This document shows, piece after piece, positions 1 through 7,660 of a stretch of 64,000 bases of DNA. Position 1 is the first letter of the stretch. Every line of letters starts with the position of its first letter. The stretch is from Actinomycetota bacterium. GTDB taxonomy: Bacteria; Actinomycetota; Thermoleophilia; RBG-16-64-13. The stretch is taken from positions 141,918 through 205,917 of the forward strand of contig JAHJSA010000013.1 of NCBI GenBank assembly GCA_018830645.1, read 5' to 3'. Position numbers and translations under genes: made by a program. Under the pieces are notes generated by a model, which worked only from the letters and a program-made list of their open reading frames with translations, had not been told where the DNA came from and did not search any database.

Positions 1-1
1 G

Positions 2-55
2 AACGACCTCACGGGCCACGGTCTGGTCAGGCCCGACCTGGCGCTCGGGCTGTAG
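2..55 (+). CDS. Possible 3' end of an unidentified gene
   Basis: An open frame enters the window from the left on the plus strand and stops at TAG 53-55, leaving 17 residues ending in LALGL. It would converge on the trp operon, whose last stop lies 18 bases further on. The fragment is too short to identify or to prove that it is coding. Confidence 0.25.
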   Translation, partial: NDLTGHGLVRPDLALGL

Positions 56-72
56 GTGGTCGGAGCGGCGGG

Positions 73-1644
73 CTAGGATGTCGCCCGCCTGATCTCGCGG
101 AGGAAGTCCCCGACGGCGGGGACGGCAGACGCTCCGCGGTTCTCGTCTATGCGTTCGAGGACCGCGGTCCCGACTATCACTCCATCCGCTACGGCGGCGA
201 CCTTTCGCGCCGTGTCTGGCCCGGTGACGCCGAAGCCCACGAGTGCGGGAAGGTCGCTGTGGCGTCGGACCCGCTCGACGATCTTCTCGGCCGTCGAAGC
301 CGAGGCCGTATCTCCGCCGGTGCCGCCCTCGACGGACACGCAGTAGACGAAACCACGTGCCCCTCGGAGGAGGGTCCGGTACCGCCGCTGAGAGGTGGTG
401 GGGCCTACGAGGACCACGGTCTCCAATGTGCAGTCGCGTAGGTGGGATGGGCGGGCGTTCGCGTCCGGTCTCTCGGGGTCGACGATCAGAAGGCCGTCGA
501 CCCCACTCCCGGCGGCCTCGGTCGCCAGTCTCGCCCCGGCGGCCCGGGCGAAATGGTCCGTGTACGCCATGAGTGCGACGGGGACTGTGAGCCCCCGGCT
601 CCTCGCCAGGGCGATATCCGCGAGGACGTCGTATGGGGTGGTCCCTCGGGCGAGGGTCTCCCGGACTGCGCGACGTATGACGGGTCCGTCCAAGACCTGG
701 TCCGGAGAGGGCAACCCGACCTCGATCGCCTCGACGCCCGTTCTTTGGGTCTCAAGGAGCAATTCGCCGAAGGTCTCGCGGTCGGGGTATCCGCCCACGA
801 AAAAGGGGACGACAGACTTCCCTCCCCCCGCGCGGCGGGCGCGCAGAGCCGCTTCGAGTCGACCGAAGGCTCCACCGGCCCGCTCGGCCACGTCGGCCAC
901 GAAGACCCGACCCCATTCCTCAGAGGCGTGAACCGGTTCCCCGCCTGGGCACGTCGCGGCAGCTTCGCCCAGTGGTGGGGCTGCTGGTTCTTCGAGTTCG
1001 GCCCCGGCTCTCTTCGCCTGCCCGATGAACGACCGCAGCTTGTCGGGGTCCTTGCGACCAGGCCGGCTTTCGGTGCCCGATGCCACGTCGACCGCCCAGG
1101 GGCGGGCCACCCGCACCGCTTGGGCGACGTTTTCGGGCCGGAGGCCGCCGCTCAAGACGATCCGCGCGAATCGGCGTGCCGAGGCGGCCCAAGCCCAGTC
1201 GAAGGTGGTGCCGGTTCCGCCCGTGACAGTGCGCCGTCGACCGTCCTCCGCCGATTCCACGACGGCCGAATCGAGGAGGACTACGCCGAGCGAGCGATAT
1301 CCCGCAAGCGAACGGAGGTCGTCGGGGCCGAGTAGCCCCACTGCCTTGAGAACGGGGAGGGCCAGGCCCTCCATGTAGGCGGCATTCTCCGCCCCGTGGA
1401 GTTGTGCAACGTCGAGGCCGCAGTGGAGCATGGTGCCGCGGACCACCTCGAGAGGCTGGTCCTGGAAGACCCCCACTGTGGTCACCGTGGAGGGGAGTTC
1501 CGCGACGATGCGCGCGACCATGGCGGGGTCGGCCTTCCTTCGACTGCGCAGGGCGAACACGAAACCCAGCGCGTCCGCTCCGGCCTCCACCGCCCTCAGG
1601 GCGTCGTCTCGCCGGGTCAGGCCGCAGATCTTGACCCGGGTCAC
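73..1644 (-). CDS. TrpF-TrpA fusion: phosphoribosylanthranilate isomerase + tryptophan synthase alpha
   Basis: A 523-residue protein that joins two tryptophan enzymes. Residues 1 to about 208 are TrpF, beginning VKICGLTR, with the family motif GLRPENV near the end of the barrel. After a linker of about 45 residues, the second TIM barrel (from about 265) is TrpA: VPFFVGGYPD, then IEVGLPSPDQVLDGP, which keeps the catalytic Glu and Asp of the alpha subunit although the usual FSDP stretch is altered. The GTG start overlaps the trpC stop (GTGA), so it is last in the trpEGDC operon. TrpB, normally next to TrpA, is absent from this operon. TrpF isomerises PRA to CdRP; TrpA cleaves indole-3-glycerol phosphate and would need a TrpB encoded elsewhere to finish tryptophan synthesis. 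Confidence 0.9.
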   Translation of the reverse strand: MTRVKICGLTRRDDALRAVEAGADALGFVFALRSRRKADPAMVARIVAELPSTVTTVGVFQDQPLEVVRGTMLHCGLDVAQLHGAENAAYMEGLALPVLKAVGLLGPDDLRSLAGYRSLGVVLLDSAVVESAEDGRRRTVTGGTGTTFDWAWAASARRFARIVLSGGLRPENVAQAVRVARPWAVDVASGTESRPGRKDPDKLRSFIGQAKRAGAELEEPAAPPLGEAAATCPGGEPVHASEEWGRVFVADVAERAGGAFGRLEAALRARRAGGGKSVVPFFVGGYPDRETFGELLLETQRTGVEAIEVGLPSPDQVLDGPVIRRAVRETLARGTTPYDVLADIALARSRGLTVPVALMAYTDHFARAAGARLATEAAGSGVDGLLIVDPERPDANARPSHLRDCTLETVVLVGPTTSQRRYRTLLRGARGFVYCVSVEGGTGGDTASASTAEKIVERVRRHSDLPALVGFGVTGPDTARKVAAVADGVIVGTAVLERIDENRGASAVPAVGDFLREIRRATS

Positions 1645-2522
1645 GTGGCGCTCCCGCCGGACACTGCCCGATACGGTGATGGTGGGGCGGTCCGTCCACG
1701 GTTCGGGGCATCAACGCGAACGAGCCCGCGCAGGGCGTCTTCCGGATCGGATGCGGTCACCAGAGCCTCGCCGACGAGGAAGGCGCGGGCGCCGTGGCGG
1801 GCGAGATCGTCAAGGTCCGCTGCACTCTTGAGACCGCTCTCCGCCACCGAGAGGACCTCGGTGGGGATGCGAGGCAGCAGACTCCTGCAGACATCGAGAT
1901 CGACGCGCAGCGTGTGCAGATCTCTGTTGTTGACGCCTACGAGCCTGGACCCGGCAGCGAGCGCGATGTCGAGTTCGGCGCCTGTGTGCACCTCGACAAG
2001 GGGTTCCAAGCCGGCGCGACGCGCCAGCGTGATGAAGCGTTCGGTCTCCCGACCGAGCACCGCGACCATGAGCAGCACCAGATCGGCGCCGGCGGCGCGG
2101 GCTCGGAGTATCTGATACGGGTCCACCACGAAGTCCTTGCAGAGGACCGGTAGGTGCACCGCCCGCCTGACAGCGGCCAGGTCTTCGAACGATCCGCCGA
2201 AGTAGTCGGGTTCGGTGAGCACCGAGATGGCGCAGGCTCCGGCCAGCTCGTATGCGAGTGCCAGCGACACCGGATCGAGACCGGGGCGCAGATCGCCCCG
2301 TGAAGGGCTGCGCCGCTTGACCTCGGCGATCACCGCCCGGCCTCGGGGAGGTTGCGACGGGTCGGTCGTGTCGACGGGAGCATCTGGGTCGAGCCTACCG
2401 AGGAAGTGCGCAGCCCGCCCTGCGGCGTGAGGCGCGGGCGGCCTCTCCGCGTGGGGGTCTCGGGCCTTGTCGAGATCCACCCGCCTGCGTCGGTCTCGCA
2501 CGATCTCCTGAAGTGTGCTCAT
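1641..2522 (-). CDS. trpC: Indole-3-glycerol phosphate synthase
   Basis: A 293-residue cytoplasmic TIM-barrel enzyme that closes the indole ring, converting CdRP to indole-3-glycerol phosphate. Visible family signatures are AEVKRRSPSRGDLRPG (phosphate and substrate Lys), VLTEPDYFGGS, LCKDFVVDPYQ with the catalytic Lys, LVEVHTGAELD, and VGVNNRDLHTL followed by AESGL. Its ATG overlaps the trpD stop (ATGA) and its stop overlaps the GTG of the trpF-trpA fusion, which implies translational coupling. The family is usually about 260 residues; the extra length is in the N-terminal 40 and C-terminal 20 residues. Confidence 0.95.
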   Translation of the reverse strand: MSTLQEIVRDRRRRVDLDKARDPHAERPPAPHAAGRAAHFLGRLDPDAPVDTTDPSQPPRGRAVIAEVKRRSPSRGDLRPGLDPVSLALAYELAGACAISVLTEPDYFGGSFEDLAAVRRAVHLPVLCKDFVVDPYQILRARAAGADLVLLMVAVLGRETERFITLARRAGLEPLVEVHTGAELDIALAAGSRLVGVNNRDLHTLRVDLDVCRSLLPRIPTEVLSVAESGLKSAADLDDLARHGARAFLVGEALVTASDPEDALRGLVRVDAPNRGRTAPPSPYRAVSGGSAT

Positions 2523-3553
2523 AGCGCGGCATCCACGAGTCCGGCCCGCTCCGTCGCCTCCACGAGACCTGTCAAGGCAGAGAGGGCGCGACCCGAATCG
2601 ATCGAGTCGGCAGCCATCCCGGCGCCTTCGCGCATGTCTCGAGCCGCGCCGGATAAGCGGAGGGCGACCCCCGCGTTCAGCAGGACCACGTCCCGCGGCG
2701 GGCCGGGCTCCCCCGTTAGGATGCGCCTTACGATGGCGGCGTTGGCAGGCGCGTCGCCACCGCGGATGGACTCGAGCGGAGCGCGCGCGATGCCCGCCTC
2801 CTCGGGTGTGATCATGTACTCTGTGACCGCTCCGTCCCTCACCTCCGCGACGAGAGTCGGCCCAGCCAGGCTGACCTCATCGAGGCCCTCGCATCCGTGC
2901 ACGACCATGGCCCGGGGGGTCCCCAGCCGAAGCAATGCCTCGGCCAGCAATCGGGTGTGGTCGGGGCGAGAGACTCCCACTACCTGATGGACCACGCCGG
3001 CAGGGTTTGTCAGCGGCCCGAGCAGGTTGAACACGGTACGGATTCCCAGGTCGCGGCGGATGGGTGCGACGTGACGCATGGCCGAATGCAGGAGCGGCGC
3101 GTACAGGAACCCCACTCCGATCTCCTCGACGCAGGTGCACACCGTGTCGGGGTGCACCTCTATGCGGACGCCGAGCGCCTCCAACACGTCTGCGCTGCCA
3201 CAACAACTGGACACGGCTCGGTTACCGTGTTTCGCCACGTGCCTGCCCGCACCGGCCAGCACGAAGGCGCTCGCCGTGGAGATGTTGAAGGTGTGGGAGG
3301 CATCTCCACCTGTGCCGCAGGTGTCCACCAGATCGGCCACCCGAGGGCGGATCGCGGTGGCGTGACGGCGCATGACCCGTGCCGCCCCCACGATCTCGTC
3401 GACGGTCTCTCCCTTGAGCCGCATGGCGGCGAGGAAGGCTCCCACCTGCCCTTCTGAAGCACGCCCGCACATGATGTGCTCCATGGCTTCCATGACGTCG
3501 ACCTCGGTGAGATCGATGCCCTCGGCCAACTTGGCGATCAGCGGCTTGAGCAT
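2519..3553 (-). CDS. trpD: Anthranilate phosphoribosyltransferase
   Basis: A 344-residue enzyme that joins anthranilate to PRPP. The PRPP site is seen as DTCGTGGDASHTFNIST near residue 80 and KHGNRAVSSCCGSADVLEALG near 107. The helical N-terminal domain (residues 1-70) is typical. The start overlaps the last 16 bases of trpG, so ribosomes probably re-initiate here. Length and motifs are ordinary for the family, so the function is secure. Confidence 0.95.
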   Translation of the reverse strand: MLKPLIAKLAEGIDLTEVDVMEAMEHIMCGRASEGQVGAFLAAMRLKGETVDEIVGAARVMRRHATAIRPRVADLVDTCGTGGDASHTFNISTASAFVLAGAGRHVAKHGNRAVSSCCGSADVLEALGVRIEVHPDTVCTCVEEIGVGFLYAPLLHSAMRHVAPIRRDLGIRTVFNLLGPLTNPAGVVHQVVGVSRPDHTRLLAEALLRLGTPRAMVVHGCEGLDEVSLAGPTLVAEVRDGAVTEYMITPEEAGIARAPLESIRGGDAPANAAIVRRILTGEPGPPRDVVLLNAGVALRLSGAARDMREGAGMAADSIDSGRALSALTGLVEATERAGLVDAAL

Positions 3554-4230
3554 GACGCCTCCTCTGCGTGCGCTCGCTCCGGGTGGGGCGAGTGGGTGGT
3601 GATGTCCTTGGGCGACGAACCGACCGTTCGTTCCAAGGCCGGGGCGGTGGTGATATCCAAGAAGTTCCGCAGCACGTCCATGCCTGCGAGCGTCAGGATG
3701 GATTCAGGGTGATACTGGAGCCCGTAGAGACCTCGGTCGTCGTCTGCGATGGCCATGACCGCGCCGTCGTCGCGGGCGCGGGCCGTGACCCGGAAGCCGG
3801 CCGGAAGGGTGTCCTCGCGCACGACGAGCGAGTGGTAGCGAGTGGCTGGGAAACCTTGCGGTATCCCGGAGTGGAGTCCCGCACCGTCGTGCTGCACCGA
3901 CGAGGTCTTGCCGTGCATGATGCGGCATGCTCTGACCACGTCGCCGCCGAAAGCGTGGGCCAGACACTGGTGTCCAAGGCAGACGCCGAGCACCGGGATC
4001 CGTCTTGAGAGGCGGCGGACGAGGTCGGCGCAGATGCCGGCACTGGAGGGATGGCCCGGCCCGGGCGAGATGACCACCCTTCGCGGACGCATCGTCTCCA
4101 CATCTTCGACTGTGATCTGGTCGTTCCTGATCACGGTCACGTCCTGTCCCAACATCCAGAAGCACTGGGCCAGGTTGTGCGTGAACGAGTCATAGTTGTC
4201 GATGAGCAGGAGCGGGGGAGGCGTGCTCAT
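3538..4230 (-). CDS. trpG: Anthranilate synthase glutamine amidotransferase subunit
   Basis: A 230-residue class I glutamine amidotransferase that supplies ammonia to TrpE. It begins LLLIDNYDSFTHNLAQ, has the oxyanion strand VISPGPGHP, the nucleophile Cys in VLGVCLGHQCLAHA, and the His-Glu pair in QYHPESILT. The ATG overlaps the trpE stop by four bases. The C-terminal 40 residues beyond the amidotransferase domain are charged and low in complexity; they include the part that overlaps trpD. Confidence 0.95.
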   Translation of the reverse strand: MSTPPPLLLIDNYDSFTHNLAQCFWMLGQDVTVIRNDQITVEDVETMRPRRVVISPGPGHPSSAGICADLVRRLSRRIPVLGVCLGHQCLAHAFGGDVVRACRIMHGKTSSVQHDGAGLHSGIPQGFPATRYHSLVVREDTLPAGFRVTARARDDGAVMAIADDDRGLYGLQYHPESILTLAGMDVLRNFLDITTAPALERTVGSSPKDITTHSPHPERAHAEEASCSSR

Positions 4231-5771
4231 GGGGCGACCTTCCTTGTCGGTCGGGGGTGAGGCGGCCGGGTGGTGTCGTACGCGCGCTCCGAGCGCTCGG
4301 AGGTGAGGCCGGAGCCACCGGAGGCCAGGATGAGGGCTTGGCGTAGTGCCTCCCCTTTGTGCAGTGTCTCCTCGTACTCGCGGGCGGCGATGGAGTCGGC
4401 TACGATCCCGGCCCCCGCCTGGTAGGTGACCATCCCTTCGGCGAACACCAGAGTGCGTATGGCGATGCAGGTATCGAGCGACCCGTCGAAACCCAGGTAG
4501 CCAACCGCGCCGGCGTACGGCCCGCGCTCGTGCGGCTCGAGGGAGGCGATGATCTCGAGCGCGCGCACTTTCGGGGCGCCGGAGACCGTGCCGGCGGGAA
4601 ATGTCGCAGCCAGGACGTCCAGGGCGTCGGTGTGGGCGCGCAGCTTTGCGGAGACCGTGGAGGTCAAGTGCATGACGTGTGAGTAGCGCTCGACCTCGAA
4701 TGATCGGTCGACGCTCACGCCGCCGGGCTCCGCGACCCTCCCCAGGTCGTTGCGTCCCAGATCGAGCAGCATGACGTGCTCCGCCCGCTCCTTGTCGTCG
4801 CAGACGAGCTCTTCCTCCAGCGCGAGGTCTTGCGCCGGTGTGGCGCCTCTCGGGCGCGTGCCGGCGATCGGCCTGACAAGCGCACGTCCATCTTCCACCC
4901 GCACCATGACCTCGGGGCTGGCTCCGACCAAGGTCTCGTCGCCCAGGGCGAGGTGGAACAGGTAGGGGCTGGGGTTGAGCACCCTCAAGGCGCGGTAGAC
5001 GGCGAAGGGATCGAGGTCGGTGGGCCCGGAGAACGATTGCGAGAGTACCACCTGCACGACCTCACCGGAGTGCACCGCTTCCTTGGCCGTCTCAACCATC
5101 GCTTCGAAGCGTCCGCGCGGGATGGTGGGGCGGATCACAGGGGGTCGGCCGAGCTGCGGGTCGCGCACGGATGGAGGCAGAGGACGGGCCAGGCGTTCGA
5201 GTACGCGCTCGATCTGCTCTTGAGCGTCGTCGTATCCACCGGGCCCGTCACCCGCGTGCGCCGGCACTATCACGGTGAGCGAGGAGTCGAGGTTGTCGAA
5301 GGCGAGGATGGTCCGCGGAGCGAACATCCGGATGTCGGGGAGCGCAGAGGTAGCCGGCTGAGGTTCGGGCAGTCGTTCGAACAGTCGGGCGCAACCAAAC
5401 CCGAGGTATCCGACCAGGCCCCCGTTCAAGCGGGGGAGACCGGGCAACGCGGGCATCTGGTGCTCGGCCGCGATGTGGCGCAACGCCGCCATGGGGTCGT
5501 CGTATCGGCGGACCGCACCGTCCCCCGTGACAGTCAGTTCGCGACCCCGCGCCTCCACAGTCAGGAAGGGATCGCAGCCTACGAGGGAGTAGCGGGCCCA
5601 ATGCGCGCCGCCCTCGACGCTCTCGAGTAGGAACGACCACGGGCCGGCGGCCACCTTGAGGTAGGCGCTCACCGGTGTCTCCGTGTCGGCCGACACTGTG
5701 CGGGTCACGGGTACCAGGGGGTAGTGGCGGGCGAGCCGGGCGAACCCCGGTCTGTCTGTGTGGTGGAACAT
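4227..5771 (-). CDS. trpE: Anthranilate synthase component I
   Basis: A 514-residue chorismate-using enzyme, first committed step of tryptophan synthesis. The N-terminal regulatory region has FLLES near residue 49, the family tryptophan-binding element, so feedback inhibition is expected. The catalytic half shows PIAGTRPRGATPAQD, ELVCDDKERAEHVMLLDLGRNDLGRV, and GTVSGAPKVRALEII. The ATG is preceded by AAGAGGAGGA, a strong ribosome site. It is the first structural gene downstream of the leader region at 5805-6009. The C-terminal 25 residues are a disordered Arg/Pro-rich tail. Confidence 0.95.
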   Translation of the reverse strand: MFHHTDRPGFARLARHYPLVPVTRTVSADTETPVSAYLKVAAGPWSFLLESVEGGAHWARYSLVGCDPFLTVEARGRELTVTGDGAVRRYDDPMAALRHIAAEHQMPALPGLPRLNGGLVGYLGFGCARLFERLPEPQPATSALPDIRMFAPRTILAFDNLDSSLTVIVPAHAGDGPGGYDDAQEQIERVLERLARPLPPSVRDPQLGRPPVIRPTIPRGRFEAMVETAKEAVHSGEVVQVVLSQSFSGPTDLDPFAVYRALRVLNPSPYLFHLALGDETLVGASPEVMVRVEDGRALVRPIAGTRPRGATPAQDLALEEELVCDDKERAEHVMLLDLGRNDLGRVAEPGGVSVDRSFEVERYSHVMHLTSTVSAKLRAHTDALDVLAATFPAGTVSGAPKVRALEIIASLEPHERGPYAGAVGYLGFDGSLDTCIAIRTLVFAEGMVTYQAGAGIVADSIAAREYEETLHKGEALRQALILASGGSGLTSERSERAYDTTRPPHPRPTRKVAP

Positions 5772-5804
5772 GTGCGTCCTCCTCTTGGCGCGGCCGCGGA
5801 ATGC

Positions 5805-5836
5805 AGAAGAGCCGCGGAGTACTCCGCGGCTCTTCT
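5805..5836 (-). terminator. Perfect 16-bp inverted repeat in the trp leader (probable attenuator)
   Basis: A perfect 32-base palindrome built on CCGCGG lies between the trp leader peptide and trpE. Read on the minus strand, the 3' arm ends CUCUUCU, followed by GCAUU, so the inner GC stem is followed by a U-rich stretch. Eight bases of its 5' arm (GCCGCGGA) can also pair with UCCGCGGC in the 3' arm of the upstream hairpin 5855-5890. That would allow two mutually exclusive folds, as in attenuation. Function is inferred. Confidence 0.6.
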
Positions 5837-5854
5837 CTGGTCGTACAACTAGAA

Positions 5855-5890
5855 ACGCCGCGGACGGTCCCTGGGGACCGTCCGCGGCGT
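5855..5890 (-). terminator. 17-bp hairpin in the trp leader
   Basis: Two perfectly complementary 17-base arms (5855-5871 and 5874-5890) separated by two bases, so a loop of about four bases in practice. On the minus strand the stem is followed by TTCTAGTTGT, a weak U-rich tract. It lies 33 bases after the stop codon of the leader peptide. It could be a terminator itself or the first of the two competing hairpins. Confidence 0.6.
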
Positions 5891-5922
5891 CTAAGTTCCT
5901 ATGTCAAGAAACGTGCCGGCGC

Positions 5923-6009
5923 TCAGCCCCGTGTATCAGGCCAGCGCCACCACGAGCCCAGCGAGTTATCGCGGGTGTGGGCGACGAGTGTTCGATCGAC
6001 GGCAGTCAT
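5923..6009 (-). CDS. trpL: trp operon leader peptide
   Basis: A 28-codon frame from ATG 6009 to TGA 5923 whose translation ends LGSWWRWPDTRG. It has three Trp codons within four positions (residues 20, 21 and 23, bases 5952-5941). It sits upstream of two strong hairpins and then trpE. This is the classic arrangement for ribosome-mediated attenuation, in which the ribosome stalls at UGG codons when charged tRNA-Trp is scarce. No convincing ribosome site precedes the ATG, and a -10-like element ends seven bases upstream, so the transcript is probably leaderless. Confidence 0.8.
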   Translation of the reverse strand: MTAVDRTLVAHTRDNSLGSWWRWPDTRG

Positions 6010-6016
6010 GAAAACC

Positions 6017-6045
6017 ACTCTACCACGGCCCGGTCGCCCGTGCCA
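6017..6045 (-). promoter_or_regulatory. Predicted trp promoter
   Basis: On the minus strand a -10-like TAGAGT (6022-6017) is spaced 17 bases from a weak -35 TGGCAC (6045-6040). The distance from the -10 to ATG 6009 is seven bases, so transcription would start at or next to the trpL start codon. The -35 match is poor, and the call rests mainly on the -10 and its position. Confidence 0.45.
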
Positions 6046-6184
6046 GGTATTGAACGGCGGCGATGCTCTGCCGGTCGGCGGGTCGATGCGGAATCCAGGG
6101 CGCCGCGTAGGGCGCACGGGGGGCCCATCGTGGCGCCCCGCCGCGTGCAGCGTTCCGTCCCAGTGCCGGCGCCCCGAACGGCTC

Positions 6185-7438
6185 CTACCGTCTGCGCCCG
6201 GAGCGCCCCGCGCCGCCCTGCCGGCTTCGGTGACGGTTGCCGCCACCACTACCGCCGCCGTAACCACCGCCACTGCCTTTCGGCCCGCGCACCTGCCGGG
6301 CCGGGTCGGGCACCACGCGCGCGCCGTAGGCGAAGCCTTCCAGGTCGTGGCAGGGGATGGTCATGCCCAGAGCCTGCTCGATCTCGGCCAGCCGTTCGAG
6401 TTCTTCGATCGCCAGGAAGCTCACGGCGCTGCCTTCGGCGCCCGCGCGCGCGGTACGGCCGATGCGGTGCACGTAGTCCTCTGGGGTGTTCGGCATGTCG
6501 TAGTTCACCACGTGGCTGATGTTGTCCACGTCGATGCCGCGGGCGACCACGTCGGTGGCCACCAGGATGTGCGACTGACCCGCGCGGAACGCGCCGAGAG
6601 CCCGCTGGCGCTGAGCTTGTGAGCGCCCGCCATGGATGGCGGCGCTGCCCAGGCCGTGCTTCTCGAGCTGTCGGCTCAACTTGTCGGCCCCGTGCTTGGT
6701 GCGGGTGAACACCAGGGTGCGCCGGTGACCGCCGCCCTGGAGCAGTCGAACGAGGAGCTCGGTCTTCTGATGCCGCCCTACGGGATAGACGGTCTGATCG
6801 ACCTGCTCCACAGGCGTGGTGACGGGCGATGTCTCCACGCGCACCGGATCGTGCAGGGTGGACTGCACCACTCTCAGCACTTCAGCCGACATGGTGGCGG
6901 AGAACAGCAGGTTCTGGCGCTTCGCGGGCAGCAGGCCGAGGATGCGGCTGACGTCGGGCCAGAAGCCCATGTCGAGCATGCGGTCGGCTTCGTCGAGCAC
7001 GAGGGTCTCGACACGCGAGAGGTCGAGGATGCGTCGCGAATGGATATCGAGCAGCCTGCCGGGGCACGCCACCACGATGTCCACGCCGCGTCGCACGCGG
7101 TCGATCTGAGGGTACATGCCCACTCCGCCGATGATGACGGCCGTGCGGTGCCGCGTGTGCTTTGCAGCGGTGCGGATCACCTCGTCGATCTGGAGCGCCA
7201 GTTCGCGGGTGGGGGTGACGATCAAAGCGCGCACGCCCTGCTTGATCGGGGTGCGCTGCAGCATTGGCAGCACGAATGCGGCGGTCTTGCCGGTGCCGGT
7301 CTGGGCGGCTCCCACTACGTCGGACCCGCGGAGGATGTGGGGGATGGCCTCTCGTTGGATAGCCGTGGGCTCGGTGTATCCCATGGCGGCCACGCCCTGG
7401 AGCAGGCGCGGCTCGAGGCCGAGTGATTCAAATGACAT
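6185..7438 (-). CDS. DEAD-box RNA helicase
   Basis: A 417-residue ATP-dependent RNA helicase. Motifs in order: F and Q motif (FESLGL, PTAIQREAIP), Walker A AQTGTGKTAAF, PTRELALQI, DEAD within VLDEADRMLDMGF, SAT, then the second RecA domain with VFTRTKHGADKL, HGGRSQ, ATDVVARGID and HRIGRTARAG. The C-terminal 30 residues are a Gly/Arg/Ser-rich RNA-binding tail. The start at 7438 is chosen because AGGAGAG lies just upstream and the homology begins there; an open extension of 56 codons upstream looks non-coding. A typical role is in ribosome assembly or cold-shock RNA unwinding. Confidence 0.92.
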   Translation of the reverse strand: MSFESLGLEPRLLQGVAAMGYTEPTAIQREAIPHILRGSDVVGAAQTGTGKTAAFVLPMLQRTPIKQGVRALIVTPTRELALQIDEVIRTAAKHTRHRTAVIIGGVGMYPQIDRVRRGVDIVVACPGRLLDIHSRRILDLSRVETLVLDEADRMLDMGFWPDVSRILGLLPAKRQNLLFSATMSAEVLRVVQSTLHDPVRVETSPVTTPVEQVDQTVYPVGRHQKTELLVRLLQGGGHRRTLVFTRTKHGADKLSRQLEKHGLGSAAIHGGRSQAQRQRALGAFRAGQSHILVATDVVARGIDVDNISHVVNYDMPNTPEDYVHRIGRTARAGAEGSAVSFLAIEELERLAEIEQALGMTIPCHDLEGFAYGARVVPDPARQVRGPKGSGGGYGGGSGGGNRHRSRQGGAGRSGRRR

Positions 7439-7470
7439 GTCTCTCCTGTACTGTGCGCCGCTGGTGGGTC

Positions 7471-7491
7471 GCACTGCGTTGTAGACGCAGT
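7471..7491 (-). other. Hairpin upstream of the DEAD-box helicase
   Basis: CACTGCGT and ACGCAGTG form an 8-bp stem with a 5-base loop, about 33 bases upstream of the helicase ATG. It would lie in the 5' untranslated region. Helicase genes of this kind are often cold- or self-regulated, but nothing in this sequence proves a regulatory role. Confidence 0.3.
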
Positions 7492-7660
7492 GGTCCGGGA
7501 TGGCGGCATTTTGGGCAGCACAGGACGACCGAGTCTTGAATGGATACCGAAGGAGTGTAGCACAGGGCCGCCGAGCCCATCGTCGGTGCGTCCGGAGCCG
7601 CCTCACTCTTCGGGCGGCTTCCTTCGTGTACTCCGAAGCCCATTCGGGAAGATGACATCG

